Source: Bufo bufo (lineage: Eukaryota; Chordata; Amphibia; Anura; Bufonidae). From it: a DNA stretch of 64,000 nucleotides. Within the stretch, counting starts at the first letter, position 1; each line of letters opens with the position of its first letter. The notes beneath the pieces are model-generated. The model was not told the origin of the DNA, made no database searches, and worked only from the letters and a program-made list of their open reading frames with translations. The stretch lies in the NCBI RefSeq assembly GCF_905171765.1, contig NC_053392.1, positions 406,142,565 to 406,206,564 of the forward strand, read 5' to 3'. Position numbers and translations under genes: made by a program. This document shows, piece after piece, positions 22,243-34,129 of the stretch.

Positions 22243-23230
22243 TTAAGGGAGGGATAGACTTTCCAGATTTTGCTAACTATTACAAATCCGCTCATGGCTC
22301 AAGGGCCCTAGATTGGATACTATCTGCCCTGGATAGATTAGACATTAAAGTTGAAAATTTTATGTCTCCTCTCCCTTTACGATCTCTTTTATTGGGTACA
22401 TGCAGTAATTTTACTGGGAAAGATAACACTACGCCTTCCTGACGAAAGTTACCTTTAAAGAATGGCACAGGTCCAAACTTAGCAGCTGCCTATCTCCTTC
22501 CCCTGCAGTTTCTGGATGTAGTTTTTTACTCTACTGAGATTTTTCGAGAATCTTTAAGGGAGATAGATACACAGAATACCATTAGTTCAACTCCAACCAT
22601 ATGACTTGCAAAAGGTTGAATCACTGGACAAACTATCCCTACTTCACCTCCATCACCTTGGAACTTACCTTAAAGAGATTCCTAACCTTTGAGATGTTCT
22701 CAGGAAACGTATGAGCTTCGAAGGGAAGCTATTAATACATATTCCCCTTTGTAAAAAAAAATAAAGATCCTCAATCATATACAACATTATATTCGAAGAT
22801 AGTAGTGATCCTGCTCCTAAGTTCATTATGGCCTGGGAAATGGTTCTGGACTTCACCTTCACTAAACAAGATATCTCGACCCTTTATGCCCTCACTTCAC
22901 AAATTTCGATATGTGCCCTGCTGCAAGAAAACTTATTTTTAAATCCTTACTATGTAGTATTACACACCCCTACGTTTGCACAAAATTTACCCAACAATAG
23001 ACATGAGGTGCTGGCGGTGCCAGGTTAATCCTGGCTCTTTCATGCACATATGGTGGAAATGTAGAAAGATATGCTCCTACTGGATGCAGGTATGTCAGTC
23101 AATGTCTGATATAACCATCATTAAACTCATTTGCCTTTTAGGACTTCTTACTAACATACAGGCTTCTCTAACTATTGATCACTATAATACTAGCTGCAGC
23201 CAGTCACTAGTACCTCTATACTGGAAGTAG

Positions 23231-23423
23231 ACATCTGTCACACCCATCTCCAGATAGCACATTAAATGTGACCACATATAGAGATTAGAAGAAATTGCCC
23301 ATTGGGAGGAAGGGACACATGCAAATTCTGTTTATCTTTGGAATCCCTGGGCAAAGTATACGCATTTTGACCTGCTATGATTTGAGGAAAATATTGTTTT
23401 GTATACCAATCTAGACTCATGTA
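23231..23423. other. Decayed LINE tail, no gene
   Basis: No frame or repeat stands out between the last recognisable LINE motif and the Tc1 left end. It probably continues the LINE remnant. Confidence 0.4.
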
Positions 23424-25005
23424 CACTGCTCAAAAAAATAAAGGGAACACAAAAATAACACATCCTAGATCTGAATTAATTAAATATTCTTCTGAAATAC
23501 TTTGTTCTTTACATAGTTGAATGTGCTGACAACAAAATCACACAAAAATTAAAAAATGGAAATCAAATTTTTCAACCCATGGAGGTCTGGATTTGGAGTC
23601 ACCCTCAAAATTAAAGTGGAAAAACACACTACAGGCTGATCCAACTTTGATGTAATGTCCTTAAAACAAGTCAAAATGAGGCTCAGTAGTGTGTGTGGCC
23701 TCCACGTGCCTGTATGACCTCCCTACAACGCCTGTGCATGCTCCTGATGAGGTGGCGGACGGTCTCCTGAGGGATCTCTTCCCAGACCTGGACTAAAGCA
23801 TCTGCCAACTCCTGGACAGTCTGTGGTGCAACGTGACGTTGGTGGATAGAGCGAGACATGATGTCCCAGATGTGCTCAATTGGATTCAGGTCTGGGGAAC
23901 GGGCGGGCCAGTCCATAGCATCAATGCCTTCGTCTTGCAGGAACTGCTGACACACTCCAGCCACATGAGGTCTAGCATTGTCTCGCATTAGGAGGAACCC
24001 AGGGCCAACTGCAGCAGCATATGGTCTCACAAGGGGTCTGAGGATCTCATCTCGGTACCTAATGGCAGTCAGGCTACCTCTGGCGAGCACATGGAGGGCT
24101 GGGCGGCCCTCCAAAGAAATGCCACCCCACACCATTACTGACCCAATGCCAAACTGGTCATGCTGGAGGATGTTGCAGGCAGCAGAACGTTCTCCATGGC
24201 GTCTCAAGACTCTGTCACGTCTGTCACATGTGCTCAGTGTGAACCTGCTTTCATCTGTGAAGAGCACAGGGCGCCAGTGGCGAATTTGCCAATATTGGTG
24301 TTCTCTGGAAAATGCCAAACGTCCTGCACGGTGTTGGGCTGTAAACACAACCCCCACCTGTGGACGTCGGGCCCTCATATCACCCTCATGGAGTCTGTTT
24401 CTGACCGTTTGAGCAGACACATGCACATTTGTGGCCTGCTGGAGGTCATTTTGCAGGGCTCTGGCAGTGCTCCTCCTGTTCCTCCTTGCACAAAGGTGGA
24501 GGTAGCGGTCCTGCTGCTGGGTTGTTGCCCTCCTACGGCCTCCTCCACGTCTCCTGATGTACTGGTCTGTCTCCTGGTAGCGCCTCCATGCTCTGGACAC
24601 TACGTTCACAGACACAGCAAACCTTCTTGCCACAGCTCGCATTGATGTGCCATCCTGGATAAGCTGCACTACCTGAGCCACTTGTGTGGGTTGTAGACTC
24701 CGTCTCATGCTACCACTAGAGTGAAAGCACCGCCAGCATTCAAAAGTGACCAAAACATCAGCCAGGAAGCATAGGAACTGAGAAGTGATCTGTGGTCACC
24801 ACCTGCAGAACCACTCCTTTATTGGGGGTGTCTTGCTAATTGCCTATAATTTCCACCTGTTGTCTATCCCATTTACACAACAGCATGTGAAATTGATTGT
24901 CACTCAGTGTTGCTTCCTAAGTGGACAGTTTCATTTCACAGAAGTGTGATTGACTTGGAGTTACAGTGTGTTGTTTAAGTGTTCCCTTTATTTTTTTGAG
25001 CAGTG
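23424..25005. mobile_element. Tc1 element, complete (copy A)
   Basis: A 1582-bp element flanked by TA (23422-23423 and 25006-25007), ends CACTGCTCAAAAAAATAAAG and the inverse, both continuing with GGAACAC or its complement. The transposase on the minus strand is intact. A close relative (copy B) lies 2.65 kb downstream in the same orientation. Confidence 0.93.
23683..24708 (-). CDS. Tc1 DD34E transposase, intact (copy A)
   Basis: A 341-residue transposase. I take ATG at 24708 ([20 protein letters not shown]) as start; the 15 codons upstream are in frame but unlike a transposase N-terminus. The first helix-turn-helix ([20 protein letters not shown]) is followed by an arginine/glycine AT-hook-like linker ([15 protein letters not shown]) and a second helix-turn-helix ([14 protein letters not shown]). 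The catalytic residues are D152 ([10 protein letters not shown]), D243 ([11 protein letters not shown]) and E278 ([12 protein letters not shown]), spacing 34. The VMVWGGIS box is present. There are no stops or frameshifts. Confidence 0.92.
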   Translation of the reverse strand: MRRSLQPTQVAQVVQLIQDGTSMRAVARRFAVSVNVVSRAWRRYQETDQYIRRRGGGRRRATTQQQDRYLHLCARRNRRSTARALQNDLQQATNVHVSAQTVRNRLHEGDMRARRPQVGVVFTAQHRAGRLAFSREHQYWQIRHWRPVLFTDESRFTLSTCDRRDRVLRRHGERSAACNILQHDQFGIGSVMVWGGISLEGRPALHVLARGSLTAIRYRDEILRPLVRPYAAAVGPGFLLMRDNARPHVAGVCQQFLQDEGIDAMDWPARSPDLNPIEHIWDIMSRSIHQRHVAPQTVQELADALVQVWEEIPQETVRHLIRSMHRRCREVIQARGGHTHY

Positions 25006-25292
25006 TATAATGAGACCACATGTCTTCTCCTTATAGATCATGGTTTGGTTATATACCATGATTAACCTGGAATCGTTGGACATCACACCTGTTCCATTAA
25101 GAAATTACCATTCCCCCTTTTTACATTGTTTGTCTTCCTCCTTGGTTTGCTGTTTGTTTTATATAAATATCTCTTGATATATGCCTTTTACCAATTTACC
25201 TGGGTGTGCACAATATATGTGTGATTGTCAAGGTACACTGGCAGACATTAAATCGTTCCATGTACTATTGTTTGACCTTCTGTGTCGGTAGG

Positions 25293-25604
25293 TTAAAGGG
25301 GTTATCCAATACTATAAACTGCCCCCCATATGCTGGGCCCCTCACAGTGAATATACTTACCTGGATCCCCGCTCCCTGTGCCGCTCCTGGTCCCCGTCAC
25401 CCGCGATGCTAGGGAGGCTTGTCCCTGTCCCCGCCTGCCATTGGATGCTCCCCCCGACACCGGATGTTTTCATCGGCGCACAGGGAGAAGCAGCAGCGGT
25501 GCGAGGACCAGGAGGGACGCAGGGAGGGTGATCCAGGTAAGTATATTCAGTGTGAGGGACCCGGCATATGGGGGGCAGTTTATCGCATTGGATAACCCCT
25601 TTAA
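25293..25604. mobile_element. TTAA-flanked MITE
   Basis: A 312-bp sequence including TTAA at both ends (25293-25296 and 25601-25604), with inverted repeats AAGGGGTTATCCAATACTAT and the complement, extending through CATATGGGGGGCAGTTTA and TACTTACCTGGATC. The GC-rich centre is noncoding. The TTAA duplication suggests piggyBac-type mobilisation. Confidence 0.85.
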
Positions 25605-26070
25605 TGTGGAAACATTTTGTATGCTTTAAAGCCAATGATGCATACTCCATACCTTACTGCTGAGAATTTGTATATCTATTGTACACGAGGAACAGGAACT
25701 AGCACTTTATATCAATGAAATGTCAGTGATGTCTGTCTGGAAATGGCATGTAGAATACAGCACTGAGGATTTGTCAGTTTGAAAAACGTGAATCATAATT
25801 CTGATTAAAAGAAAGTTTATTCACAGAACATACTACCAAAAATAGCCTCTTCATTAGCTGCCTTCCTGCTTCTTTTTTATTTAAACGTCATTATAGCTAA
25901 CACCGATTATATGCATAAATGATGCCTCAACTGAGTTATTAAAGCATTAGATATCTGAATGCTGCTGTTGAGATAAATAATTCACTTAAAAACACTAACT
26001 AAACATGACTTGTTTCCCACACTGGCATTTTGATAAATGGGCCTTCCCAGTAAAGTAACTTATGGCTAAC
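25605..26070. other. No feature recognised
   Basis: AT-leaning sequence without a supported frame, tandem repeat or element end. Confidence 0.5.
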
Positions 26071-26072
26071 TA

Positions 26073-27640
26073 CACTGCTCAAAAAAATAAAGGGAACACA
26101 AAAATAACACATCCTAGATCTGAGTTAATTAAATATTCTTCGGAAATACTTTGTTCTTTACATAGTTGAATGTGCTGACAACAAAATCACACAAAAATAA
26201 AGAAATGGAAATCAAATTTTTCAACCCATGGAGGTCTGGATTTGGAGTCACACTCAAAATTTAAGTGGAAAAACACACTACAGGCTGATCCAACTTTGAT
26301 GTAATGTCCTTAAAACAAGTCAAAATGAGGCTCAGTAGTATGTGTGGCCTCCACGTGCCTATATGACCTCCCTACAACGCCTGTGCATGCTCCTGATGAG
26401 GTGGTGGACGGTCTCCTGAGGGATCTCCTCCCAGACCTGGACTAAAGCATCTGCCAACTCCTGGACAGTCTGTGGTGCAACGTTGGTGGATAGAGCGAGA
26501 CATGATGTCCCAGATGTGCTCAATTGGATTCAGGTCTGGGGAACGGGTGGGCCAGTCCATACCATCAATGCCTTCGTCTTGCAGGAACTGCTGACACACT
26601 CCAGCCACATGAGGTCTAGCATTGTCTTGCATTAGGAGGAAGCCAGGGCCAACCGCACCAGCATATGGTCTCACAAGGGGTCTGAGGATCTCATCTCGGT
26701 ACCTAATAGCAGTCAGGCTACCTCTGGTGAGCACATGGAGGGCTGTGCGGCCCTCCAAAGAAATGCCACCCCACACCATTACTGACCCAATGCCAAACCG
26801 GTCATGCTGGAGGATGTTGCAGGCAGCAGAACGTTCTCCAGAGCGTCTCAAGACTCTGTCACATGTGCTCAGTGTGAACCTGCTTTCATCTGTGAAGAGC
26901 ACAGGGCGCCAGTGGCAAATTTGCCAATCTTGGTGTTCTCTGGCAAATGCCAAACGTCCTGCACGGTGTTGGGCTGTAAGCACAACCCCCACCTGTGGAC
27001 GTCGGGCCCTCATATCACCCTCATGGAGTCTGTTTCTGACCATTTGAGCAGACACATGCACATTTGTGGCCTGCTGGAGGTCCTTTTGCAGGGCTCTGGC
27101 AGTGCTGCTCCTGTTCCTCCTTGCACAAAGGCGGAGGTAGCGGTCCTGCTGCTGGGTTGTTGCCCTCCTACGGCCTCCTCCACGTCACCTGATGTACTGG
27201 CCTGTCTCCTGGTAGCGCCTCCATGCTCTGGACACTACGCTGACAGACACAGCAAACCTTCTTGCCACAGCTCGCATTGATGTGCCATCCTGGATAAGCT
27301 GCACTACCTGAGCCACTTGTGTGGGTTGTAGACTCCATCTCATGCTACCACTAGAGTGAAAGCACCGCCAGCATTCAAAAGTGACCAAAACATCAGCCAG
27401 GAAGCATAGGAACTGAGAAGTGGTCTGTGGTGACCACCTGCAGAACCACTCCTTTATTGGGGGTGTCTTGCTAATTGCCTATAATTTCCACCTGTTGTCT
27501 ATCCCATTTGCACAACAGCATGTGAAATTGATTGTCACTCATTGTTGCTTCCTAAGTGGACAGTTTGATTTCACAGAAGTGTGATTGACTTGGAGTTACA
27601 TTGTGTTGTTTAAGTGTTCCCTTTATTTTTTTGAGCAGTG
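26073..27640. mobile_element. Tc1 element, full-length but mutated (copy B)
   Basis: A 1568-bp element flanked by TA (26071-26072 and 27641-27642). It has the same ends as copy A, and line-by-line comparison shows only scattered differences. The transposase gene is broken. Confidence 0.92.
26330..27343 (-). pseudogene. Tc1 DD34E transposase pseudogene (copy B)
   Basis: Closely similar to the intact copy A. Three differences are readable. An AGA to TGA change turns the arginine after QETGQYIR into a stop near 27185. A 9-base in-frame deletion removes one DRR near 26862. A 5-base deletion near 26482 shifts the frame and destroys the last 50 or so residues. The catalytic D, D and E regions are still visible ([33 protein letters not shown]). 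Not functional; it may be mobilised by copy A in trans. Confidence 0.9.
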
Positions 27641-27642
27641 TA

Positions 27643-28498
27643 CATGAATAGACCATAACTTCTAGAGAACCAACCTTTGGAACCCCACCGACCATTGAGT
27701 GAAGGAGCTGCTGTAGCTCTAGTACAGTACAGCAGCTCTTTTGAATTTGTTCAACTGTAGCTCAGCCCCATTCACATAATGGCATAGTTTAGTGATTCCA
27801 TTGCTTGCTTCAGAGGGAAAATCCAATTTACTATAACAAAATCTGTTCGTCTTTATATGAAGCTGCATTTAAACAATTTTTTTTAACAATCTTTCCTACT
27901 AAACATATAGGGGGAAATTCATTATTCTCCTATGCCTGTTTTGGCATTGAAAAGTTGCAAATTTAGCAGATTTTTGACTTTTCAATGCCATTCCGCTTTT
28001 TCTAGTAGCAACTGCCATTTTACTCCACAATCACCAGTTTTTATGAAAAGGGATCGTGGCAAGGGTGGAGTGTTGGCGGAGCCATTAGCCTCGGCTAACT
28101 CATCATTAGTTACGCTGGAAACTGGTATAAATAATGACTGAAATCTATGGCAGCTCCAAGCTTTTCATTTTCACTCAGCTTTTCATTCCAGCACACAGAC
28201 TGCCAGAGTAGTCATTTATGAAAAGGCTCATGGATCCTCTGGTAGTACAGGCCCAATCAAGACCTTTTGATGAATTAGTGCCATAGTTCATTATATTTTC
28301 AGTTAAAATGGCGTTGTCCAGGATTATAAAAAGAAAAGTTTCTTTTTGTAACAATTTTTTTCATGGGATTGGTATGGTATTTCAGTTCAGCCCCATTCAC
28401 TTGAATGGGGATGAGTGATAAGCAATGCCAGACTTAAGCTACAGACAAACAATCTAATATAATCTAACCATAATCTAATCTTGGAAAACTCCTCTTAG
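27643..28498. other. Old palindromic MITE debris, no gene
   Basis: Imperfect mirrored stretches (for example GGCATTGAAAAGTTGCAAA against TTTTGACTTTTCAATGCCA near 27945-27995) and TTGTCCAGGATTATAAAAAG near 28316 look like decayed MITEs. Ends and duplications cannot be defined. Confidence 0.4.
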
Positions 28499-29610
28499 TA
28501 CACTCATTGACAAAACAAAATAATGCAACCAGATGGAAATGTCCAAACTCAGCATGCAGTTAAGTCTTGGGCAGATATGTAAATGATTACAGGTGTGGTC
28601 TGATTAGATACTGGGTCTTGCACAAGTGGATGTATAAGTGCTTGCCCCACTGCCCTATAAGCAGAGTCTCAGAGGCTACTTTTGGGCAGTGTACCTCTTT
28701 GTAAGAGATTGTTGACTCCTAGACATGCCTCAAAAACATTTTGTCCAGTTAACACACTTTAAGATCAGGCACATCTGAGAAAAGTAGGATAGTCATTTTG
28801 ACACATTGCCCACCTCTAGGCTGTTCTGACCAAGCTGTTAGGTGTTGGGAGTAGTGGTTCTATGAGGGCACGTGTAATGGTCAGCAGGTGCAAACCCACT
28901 GTCCCACGTGACCAACCTTCTCAGAGGGGGATGAATAAGCATACCCCTCATTCTTCACAATACCCCTGATGAAGATATACTTTCCATAAGGGTACACTAT
29001 GCCCTACCTCTGAGGGGGGGTTGGAACACGAGGAAATGAGAACCTGGGTGTGGATCCACTAGACTGGCCTACAGATGGTATGGGACACCCAGAGGGTGCT
29101 AGGTGGCCAGAGGCTGATCAGAGGGAGGCAAGCCAAGGTCTGGGTACAGAGTCCGAGGTCAGGGCAAGCGGCAATATGGCAAAGTCTGTAAAAAACGTCC
29201 AAAGGTCAAGGCAGGTGGCAAGATAGCAAAATCCATAAGACAAGATACAAGGTCAATGCAGATACAGGGTCCGGTACACAGTAATGGCAGAAATCAAAGT
29301 AACAGCTTTACTCACAGGAACTAGATAAGGCTAGAAACAAAAGTTGCTCAGGCGCCTTCCTGTAGAAGAAGGCGCCTTTAAATACATCTTGCAGACCAGC
29401 CATAGGCTGGAGAAAATAGGTGTGCACATGCTGCATTACATAAGGAGGAGAGACATACCTGCACACACCCTATATGCAGACAAGGAACTCTGAGCTAGAG
29501 CGCAAACTCTGCTCAGAGTCAGGAGGCGATTGCCAGCAGCATGAGAGCAGACCACAACTAAGACCCCCGCTGACCATGCCACGGTGTGCAGCAGCAGCAG
29601 GGAGGAGTGA

Positions 29611-31408
29611 CAGTGGCGTAACTAGAGTGTTATGGGCCCCAGTGCAAACTTTGGATCGGGGCCCCCCCCCCCCCCTTTTTACAAAGAAGCGGCAGATTTT
29701 CTTACGAAGGGCTCTTTCCCTTGTGGTTAGTCCGCTGCGTGAATGAGGGCCAAGCTCCATTCCGGACAGCAGAGACACGGAGCAGTAACATGATTGATAA
29801 TGCTCCACGCCTCTCTGTGACCTTTTTACTACAAAATCACAGTGAGATAAAGTTGTCACTGTGAGTTTGTAGCAAAACGATCATAGAGAGGCACAGAGCA
29901 TTATCAATTATGTTACTGCTACGTGTCTCTGCTGTCCGGAGCGGGGCTTGGCACTCTTTCACACAGCGGATTAGCCACACGGGATCCGCTTGTGTTAAAG
30001 AGCCCTAAGCCCAATGCATGGCTACACTAACCCAGTCCTAATAAAATCTGGTCCTACCTCATCCAGGGTGTCGCTGGCTTCGGCGTGATATCCACTGGAT
30101 CCAGAACAAGGTCCCTGTGGTGATAGAGAAAAAAATGAATAATCACATAAGGAAGGGATGGTGACTGCCCCTATGAAATCACCAGCAGGGGGCGCTGTGC
30201 TGGCCTGGTAGACTGAGCTATGCCAATGTATAGCAGGGTAATTTAGGACATTTCCCCTAAGTGCTACCACACAGTACTAATGCCCACATTGTGGCCCCTC
30301 ACAGTACTAATGCCCACCTTGTGGCCTTTCACAGTAATTAAGCCCACCTTTGTTCCTGTCACAGTAGTTATGCCCAGATATGTGCCCCCTAACAGTAGAT
30401 ATGCCAAATATGTGCCCCCTAACAGGAGTTATGCCAAATATGTGCCCCCTCACGGTATTTATGCCAGATATGTGCCCCCTTCACAGTAGTTATGCCCAGA
30501 TATGTGCCCCCTTCACAGTGGATATGCCCAGATATGTGCCCCTCACAGTGGATATGCCCAGATATGTGCCCCTCACAGTGGATATAGCAAGATATGTGCC
30601 CCTCACAGTAGTTATGGCCAGATATGTTCCCCCTCACAGTAGTTATGACCAGATATGTGCCCACTCACAGTAGTTATGCCAGATTATTTGCCCCTCACAG
30701 TAATGACCAGATACGTGCCCCCCTACAGTGGTTATGCTAGATTATGTGCCCCTCACATTAGATATGCCCACATATGTACCCCTCACAGTGGTTATGCCAG
30801 ATTATGTGCCCCCCCTCACAGTAGTTGATATATGTGCCCCCTCATAGTAATGCCTTTATATGTGCCCCCCTCACAGTAGTTATGACAGATTAGGTGCCCC
30901 CTCAGTAGAGATGCACACTTTTGTGCCCCCCCTTCCCCTTTGCCCCCAGTCTGCAAAAAAAAAAAAAAACATACTTACCCTCTTCCCTGATGTTTCACTG
31001 CCACACTCACATCGCGCTGCTGGCTGTACTGAAGGCAGTTTCCCGGGCCTTCAGAGCTCCTCCCACAGCCAGCAGCGCGATGTGCGGCAAGCAGAGGGAG
31101 CGCTAGAGCTCCTGCTTCACTGATGATCTGGAGACAGCCCGGCAGTGACAAGAACTGCCGGGCCGAGTGTATGTGAGTGAGTGCGCGCGTCCCCCCTCTT
31201 CCTCCTCCCCCTCTCTGCGCAAACCTCCCCCACCTTGCCTCATAATATTAAACGTGTAATGGAGCGCCCTGACGGGGCTGGCATTGTCACTGTACTTCAT
31301 GCCGGGCCCCGTCACAGCTCTTCATTACATGTTAGTACAGCGGGCCCCCTCCCCCCGCCGGGCCCGGTCGCAGTCGCACCCCCTGCGACCGCGATCGTTA
31401 CGCCCCTG
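29611..31408. mobile_element. Nonautonomous hAT element in the LTR
   Basis: A 1798-bp element with ends CAGTGGCGTAACTAGAG and (inverse) TTACGCCCCTG, flanked by the exact 8-bp duplication AGGAGTGA (29603-29610 and 31409-31416), the hAT signature. It interrupts the 3' LTR of the Gypsy element; the 5' LTR lacks it. It contains an inverted-repeat block (29699-30005, ends GGGCTCTTT and AAAGAGCCC, possibly a nested MITE) and a minisatellite. No transposase is present. Confidence 0.9.
30275..30915. repeat. Minisatellite inside hAT element
   Basis: About 20 units of 28-31 bases around CAGTAGTTATGCCCAGATAT and GTGCCCCCT. The apparent 60-97 residue frames here on both strands are translations of the repeat. 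Confidence 0.92.
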
Positions 31409-31877
31409 AGGAGTGAGGAAGCCCGGTGCCCATACCTGCGTGTGGGGACAGAATTGCAGGCACAGGGAGCCGGATTAACAGTCTCTCCCTTCTTACACCT
31501 CCTCTCCTCAGGCCCGACTCTAGACAAAAAACATTTCAGAAGAAGAAAGGAACTGATGTTCTCTGTTTGCTCCCAAGAGCTCCCAGTTACCTCTGTGTGC
31601 ATCAGCAACCAATTAGAGGAGGAGCACACACAGCTATATGTACCACCTTAATCAAGGTCGCCTATTAGATAGGTGGGGCAAAAGGGCACATGAATGCTAC
31701 TCCCAGAATAGAAGCGCATTCACACCTGAAGGTGCCACTCCTTCAAGACAAATCAAAAAAAAATCACAGATAAAAGATACAAAACATCCTGCACGATATG
31801 ATAGTAAATATGCGGATGTGCATGGCTACATTTCTAAAGACACAGAAAATAATGCACTAAAACATTAGATGCAAACA

Positions 31878-32460
31878 TACCATATTTTTCGCCCCATAAG
31901 ACGCACCCCCCCCCCAAAAAGTGGGGGGAAAATGTCCCTGCGTCTTATGAGGTGAATACTAATCAGCACTTCCATTATGGAAGGACTCATTATCAACGGA
32001 GGACCTGGAAGCGGTGAAGGCTCTTTACAAGGGCTGAAATATGGCAATGGTGCCTGATAATGAGGGCTGAAATATGGCAATGGTGGCTGATATGGGGGCT
32101 GATGAGAGGCATATGGGGGCTGATATGGGGGCTGATGAGAGGCATGGGGGCTGATATGGGGGCTTATGAGAGGTATGGGGCTCTTATCTGAGGTCTGATT
32201 GGGGGTCATTCACTTTGGGGTCTGAGCTGAGGTCTGATTGGGAGTCTAATCTGAGGTCTTATTTGGGGTCTTTTTAACATTGGGAGTCTAATTGGGGCTG
32301 TCATCTGAGGCCTGATTAACATTGGGGGTCTGACTGGTTGTCTGACCTGAGGTCTAATGAAAAATATTTGTTTTCTTATTGTCCTCCTCTAAAACTAAGT
32401 CCTCACTCTAATGATAAAAATCTGAGACTCTTAGCCAATATATTTTGATCAAAACACATC
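31878..32460. repeat. Dispersed repeat with AAGACGCAC hairpin and minisatellite
   Basis: Starts with ATATTTTTCGCCCCATAAGACGCAC followed by a mirrored GTGGGGGGAAAA and TGCGTCTTATGAGG. It then runs into short degenerate tandem units (GGGGGCTGATATGG; GAGGTCTGATTGG). The same opening module occurs at 63215. It lies in the 3' part of the Gypsy internal region, where integrase would be expected. Confidence 0.6.
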
Positions 32461-32490
32461 TCTGGCCACCTACACAGCGCCACGGTGATC

Positions 32491-33640
32491 TCAGTCAGGC
32501 AGGTCATTAGAGTGAGGGCTTAGTCCATATATTATGTTTGCATGCACCTGAAAATATAGCCATTCTACCAGGGCCATCTTGATTGCCAGGAACTCTCTAT
32601 CCACAATCGAGTAGTTATGCTCAGGAATGGAGAAGGCTTTGAAGAAGAAGCCAACGGTTCTCATCTTACCAGAGGAAGACTTTTGTGAAAGCAATGCCCC
32701 AGCTCCAATAGACGATGCATCACCTCAAGATAAAATTGCTTTCTGGCATCAGGACAATGGAGTACTGGAGCTGTAGAGAAGGCCTGTTTCAAGGCTTGGT
32801 AAGCCAATTCAGCTTCAGCTTCAGCTCTCCAGTTCTTGGGATTTGCTCCTTTACAGGTCTAGGCAGAGATAGGGGCCGTCAAGTAGGAGAAGTGTGGCAT
32901 GAACTGGCAGTAGTAGTTTGCAAACCCCAAGGAACATTGAATTTACTTTAGACCAGAAGGGTGGGGCCGCTTAAATCGCTGATAGCTTCTCAGGATCAAT
33001 CTGCAGGCCAGTATCAGATATTATGTAGCCCAGAAATGATAGCAAGGACTGTTCAAAAATACATATATTTGAGCTTGGTGTACATATGATACTGTCTTAG
33101 TCTTTGCAAGACCAGACAAACCTGTTTTTGATGGGAGATCAGATCACAGGAGAAGATCAGGATGTCGTCTAGGTAAACAACTACTGAAAATGTTGATGAC
33201 AAACTCCTGAAATACTGTATGGGCATTGCTTAGCCCAAAGGGCATTACCAGGTATTCTTAGTGACCGTCACGGGTGTTGAAGGTGGTCTTCCACTCATCC
33301 CCTTGATGAATTCAGACCCAATGGTAGGCCCCGCGCATATCTAATTTGTAGAAGATTTTAACTTCTCTGAGGCTGTCAAACAACTCAAGAATAAGGGGAA
33401 GAGGGTACTTGTTTCTTGACCCAATAATTGATGCAAGGCCGGAGAGAACCACAATTTTTCTTCACAAAAGAAGAAGCCAGCACTAGCCGGAGAAGATGAT
33501 TTTCAGGTAAATCCTCTTTCAAGATCTTCTTTTATATATTCAGACATGGCTTGAGTCTCTTCTGCTGGAGACAAGAGATGAATGCAACCATGGGGAGGAG
33601 AAGAACCAAATTGATCGTACAATCATATGTCCAGTATTGA
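32491..33640 (-). pseudogene. Gypsy reverse transcriptase/RNase H remnant
   Basis: The minus strand contains the reverse transcriptase catalytic box VYLDDILIFS (33140-33180). Downstream there is an RNase H segment with KAFSIPEHNYSIVDREFLAI and KMALVEW (32510-32690). Frameshifts break the frame into pieces. Integrase, expected after RNase H in Gypsy order, is not found before the LTR. Confidence 0.75.
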
Positions 33641-33649
33641 TGTAACGTC

Positions 33650-34030
33650 TCGGACTCTTTCATATCGAAGACGTCTGCATAGGCGTGATATGCTGCAGGC
33701 TGAACATTTTTAAATGCAGGACTTTCCCAAACAAATCACCTCTCTAGACTTCCAATCAAGAACAGGTTCATGGATACGGAGCCATGGTGTTCCCAAAAGG
33801 AAAGTATGAGACAGACTTGAAAGAAACGCAAACAAAATCTCTTCAGTATGGAGAGCTCCCACCTGCAGTTTCACAGGTTCAATAGTAGACTCAGATAAAG
33901 CCCTTCCATCGACGGATGAAACCATAAATGGTCTCTGCAGGTGTCGGACTGGAATATGATATTGATCCCCTATGGCCTGCTGAAGGAATTTTCCTTGCTG
34001 ATCCGGAATCCAGAAGCATCATCTCGGTGA
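33650..34030 (-). pseudogene. Gypsy protease remnant
   Basis: The catalytic triplet LLDSGSA lies near 34003-34023. After a frameshift the rest of the retropepsin fold follows at 33710-33925 (LQVGALHTEEILFAFL; HTFLLGTPWLRIHEPVLDW). The pattern is typical of vertebrate Ty3/Gypsy aspartic proteases. Confidence 0.75.
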
Positions 34031-34129
34031 ATCGATCATCTCCAAATGACAAAGTTGCCGGCAGATTAAGGGGTAGAGAGGAATTATCTTCACCAAGGGT
34101 CGCCTCTCCAACAGATCATAGGCTCAGGA

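Larger units (their letters stand above)
21890..25290 (+). pseudogene. L1-type LINE ORF2 3' remnant, interrupted
   Basis: Scattered plus-strand pieces of an L1-family ORF2 C-terminal region: PDFANYYKSAHGSRALDWIL and LPLRSLLLG (22260-22400), AWEMVLDFTFTKQDI (22828-22870), and the Cys/His motif MRCWRCQVNPGSFMHIWWKC (about 23000-23060). Frameshifts and stops break every piece. The body is interrupted by a MITE (22008-22242) and by the Tc1 at 23424. The sequence after that Tc1, to about 25290, is probably the 3' UTR. The LINE limits are approximate. Confidence 0.6.

Noticed and set aside
23978..24645. Long plus-strand frames of 144 and 161 codons
   Set aside because: Antisense shadows of the intact Tc1 transposase; the same frames recur in copy B.
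30280..30673. Pro/Tyr/Val-rich repeated frames (PPNSRYAKYV type)
   Set aside because: Minisatellite inside a nonautonomous hAT element; all frames stay open because the unit lacks stops.
31181..31668. 156-codon plus frame and overlapping frames
   Set aside because: Crosses the hAT end, its duplication and the LTR, so it cannot be one ancestral gene.
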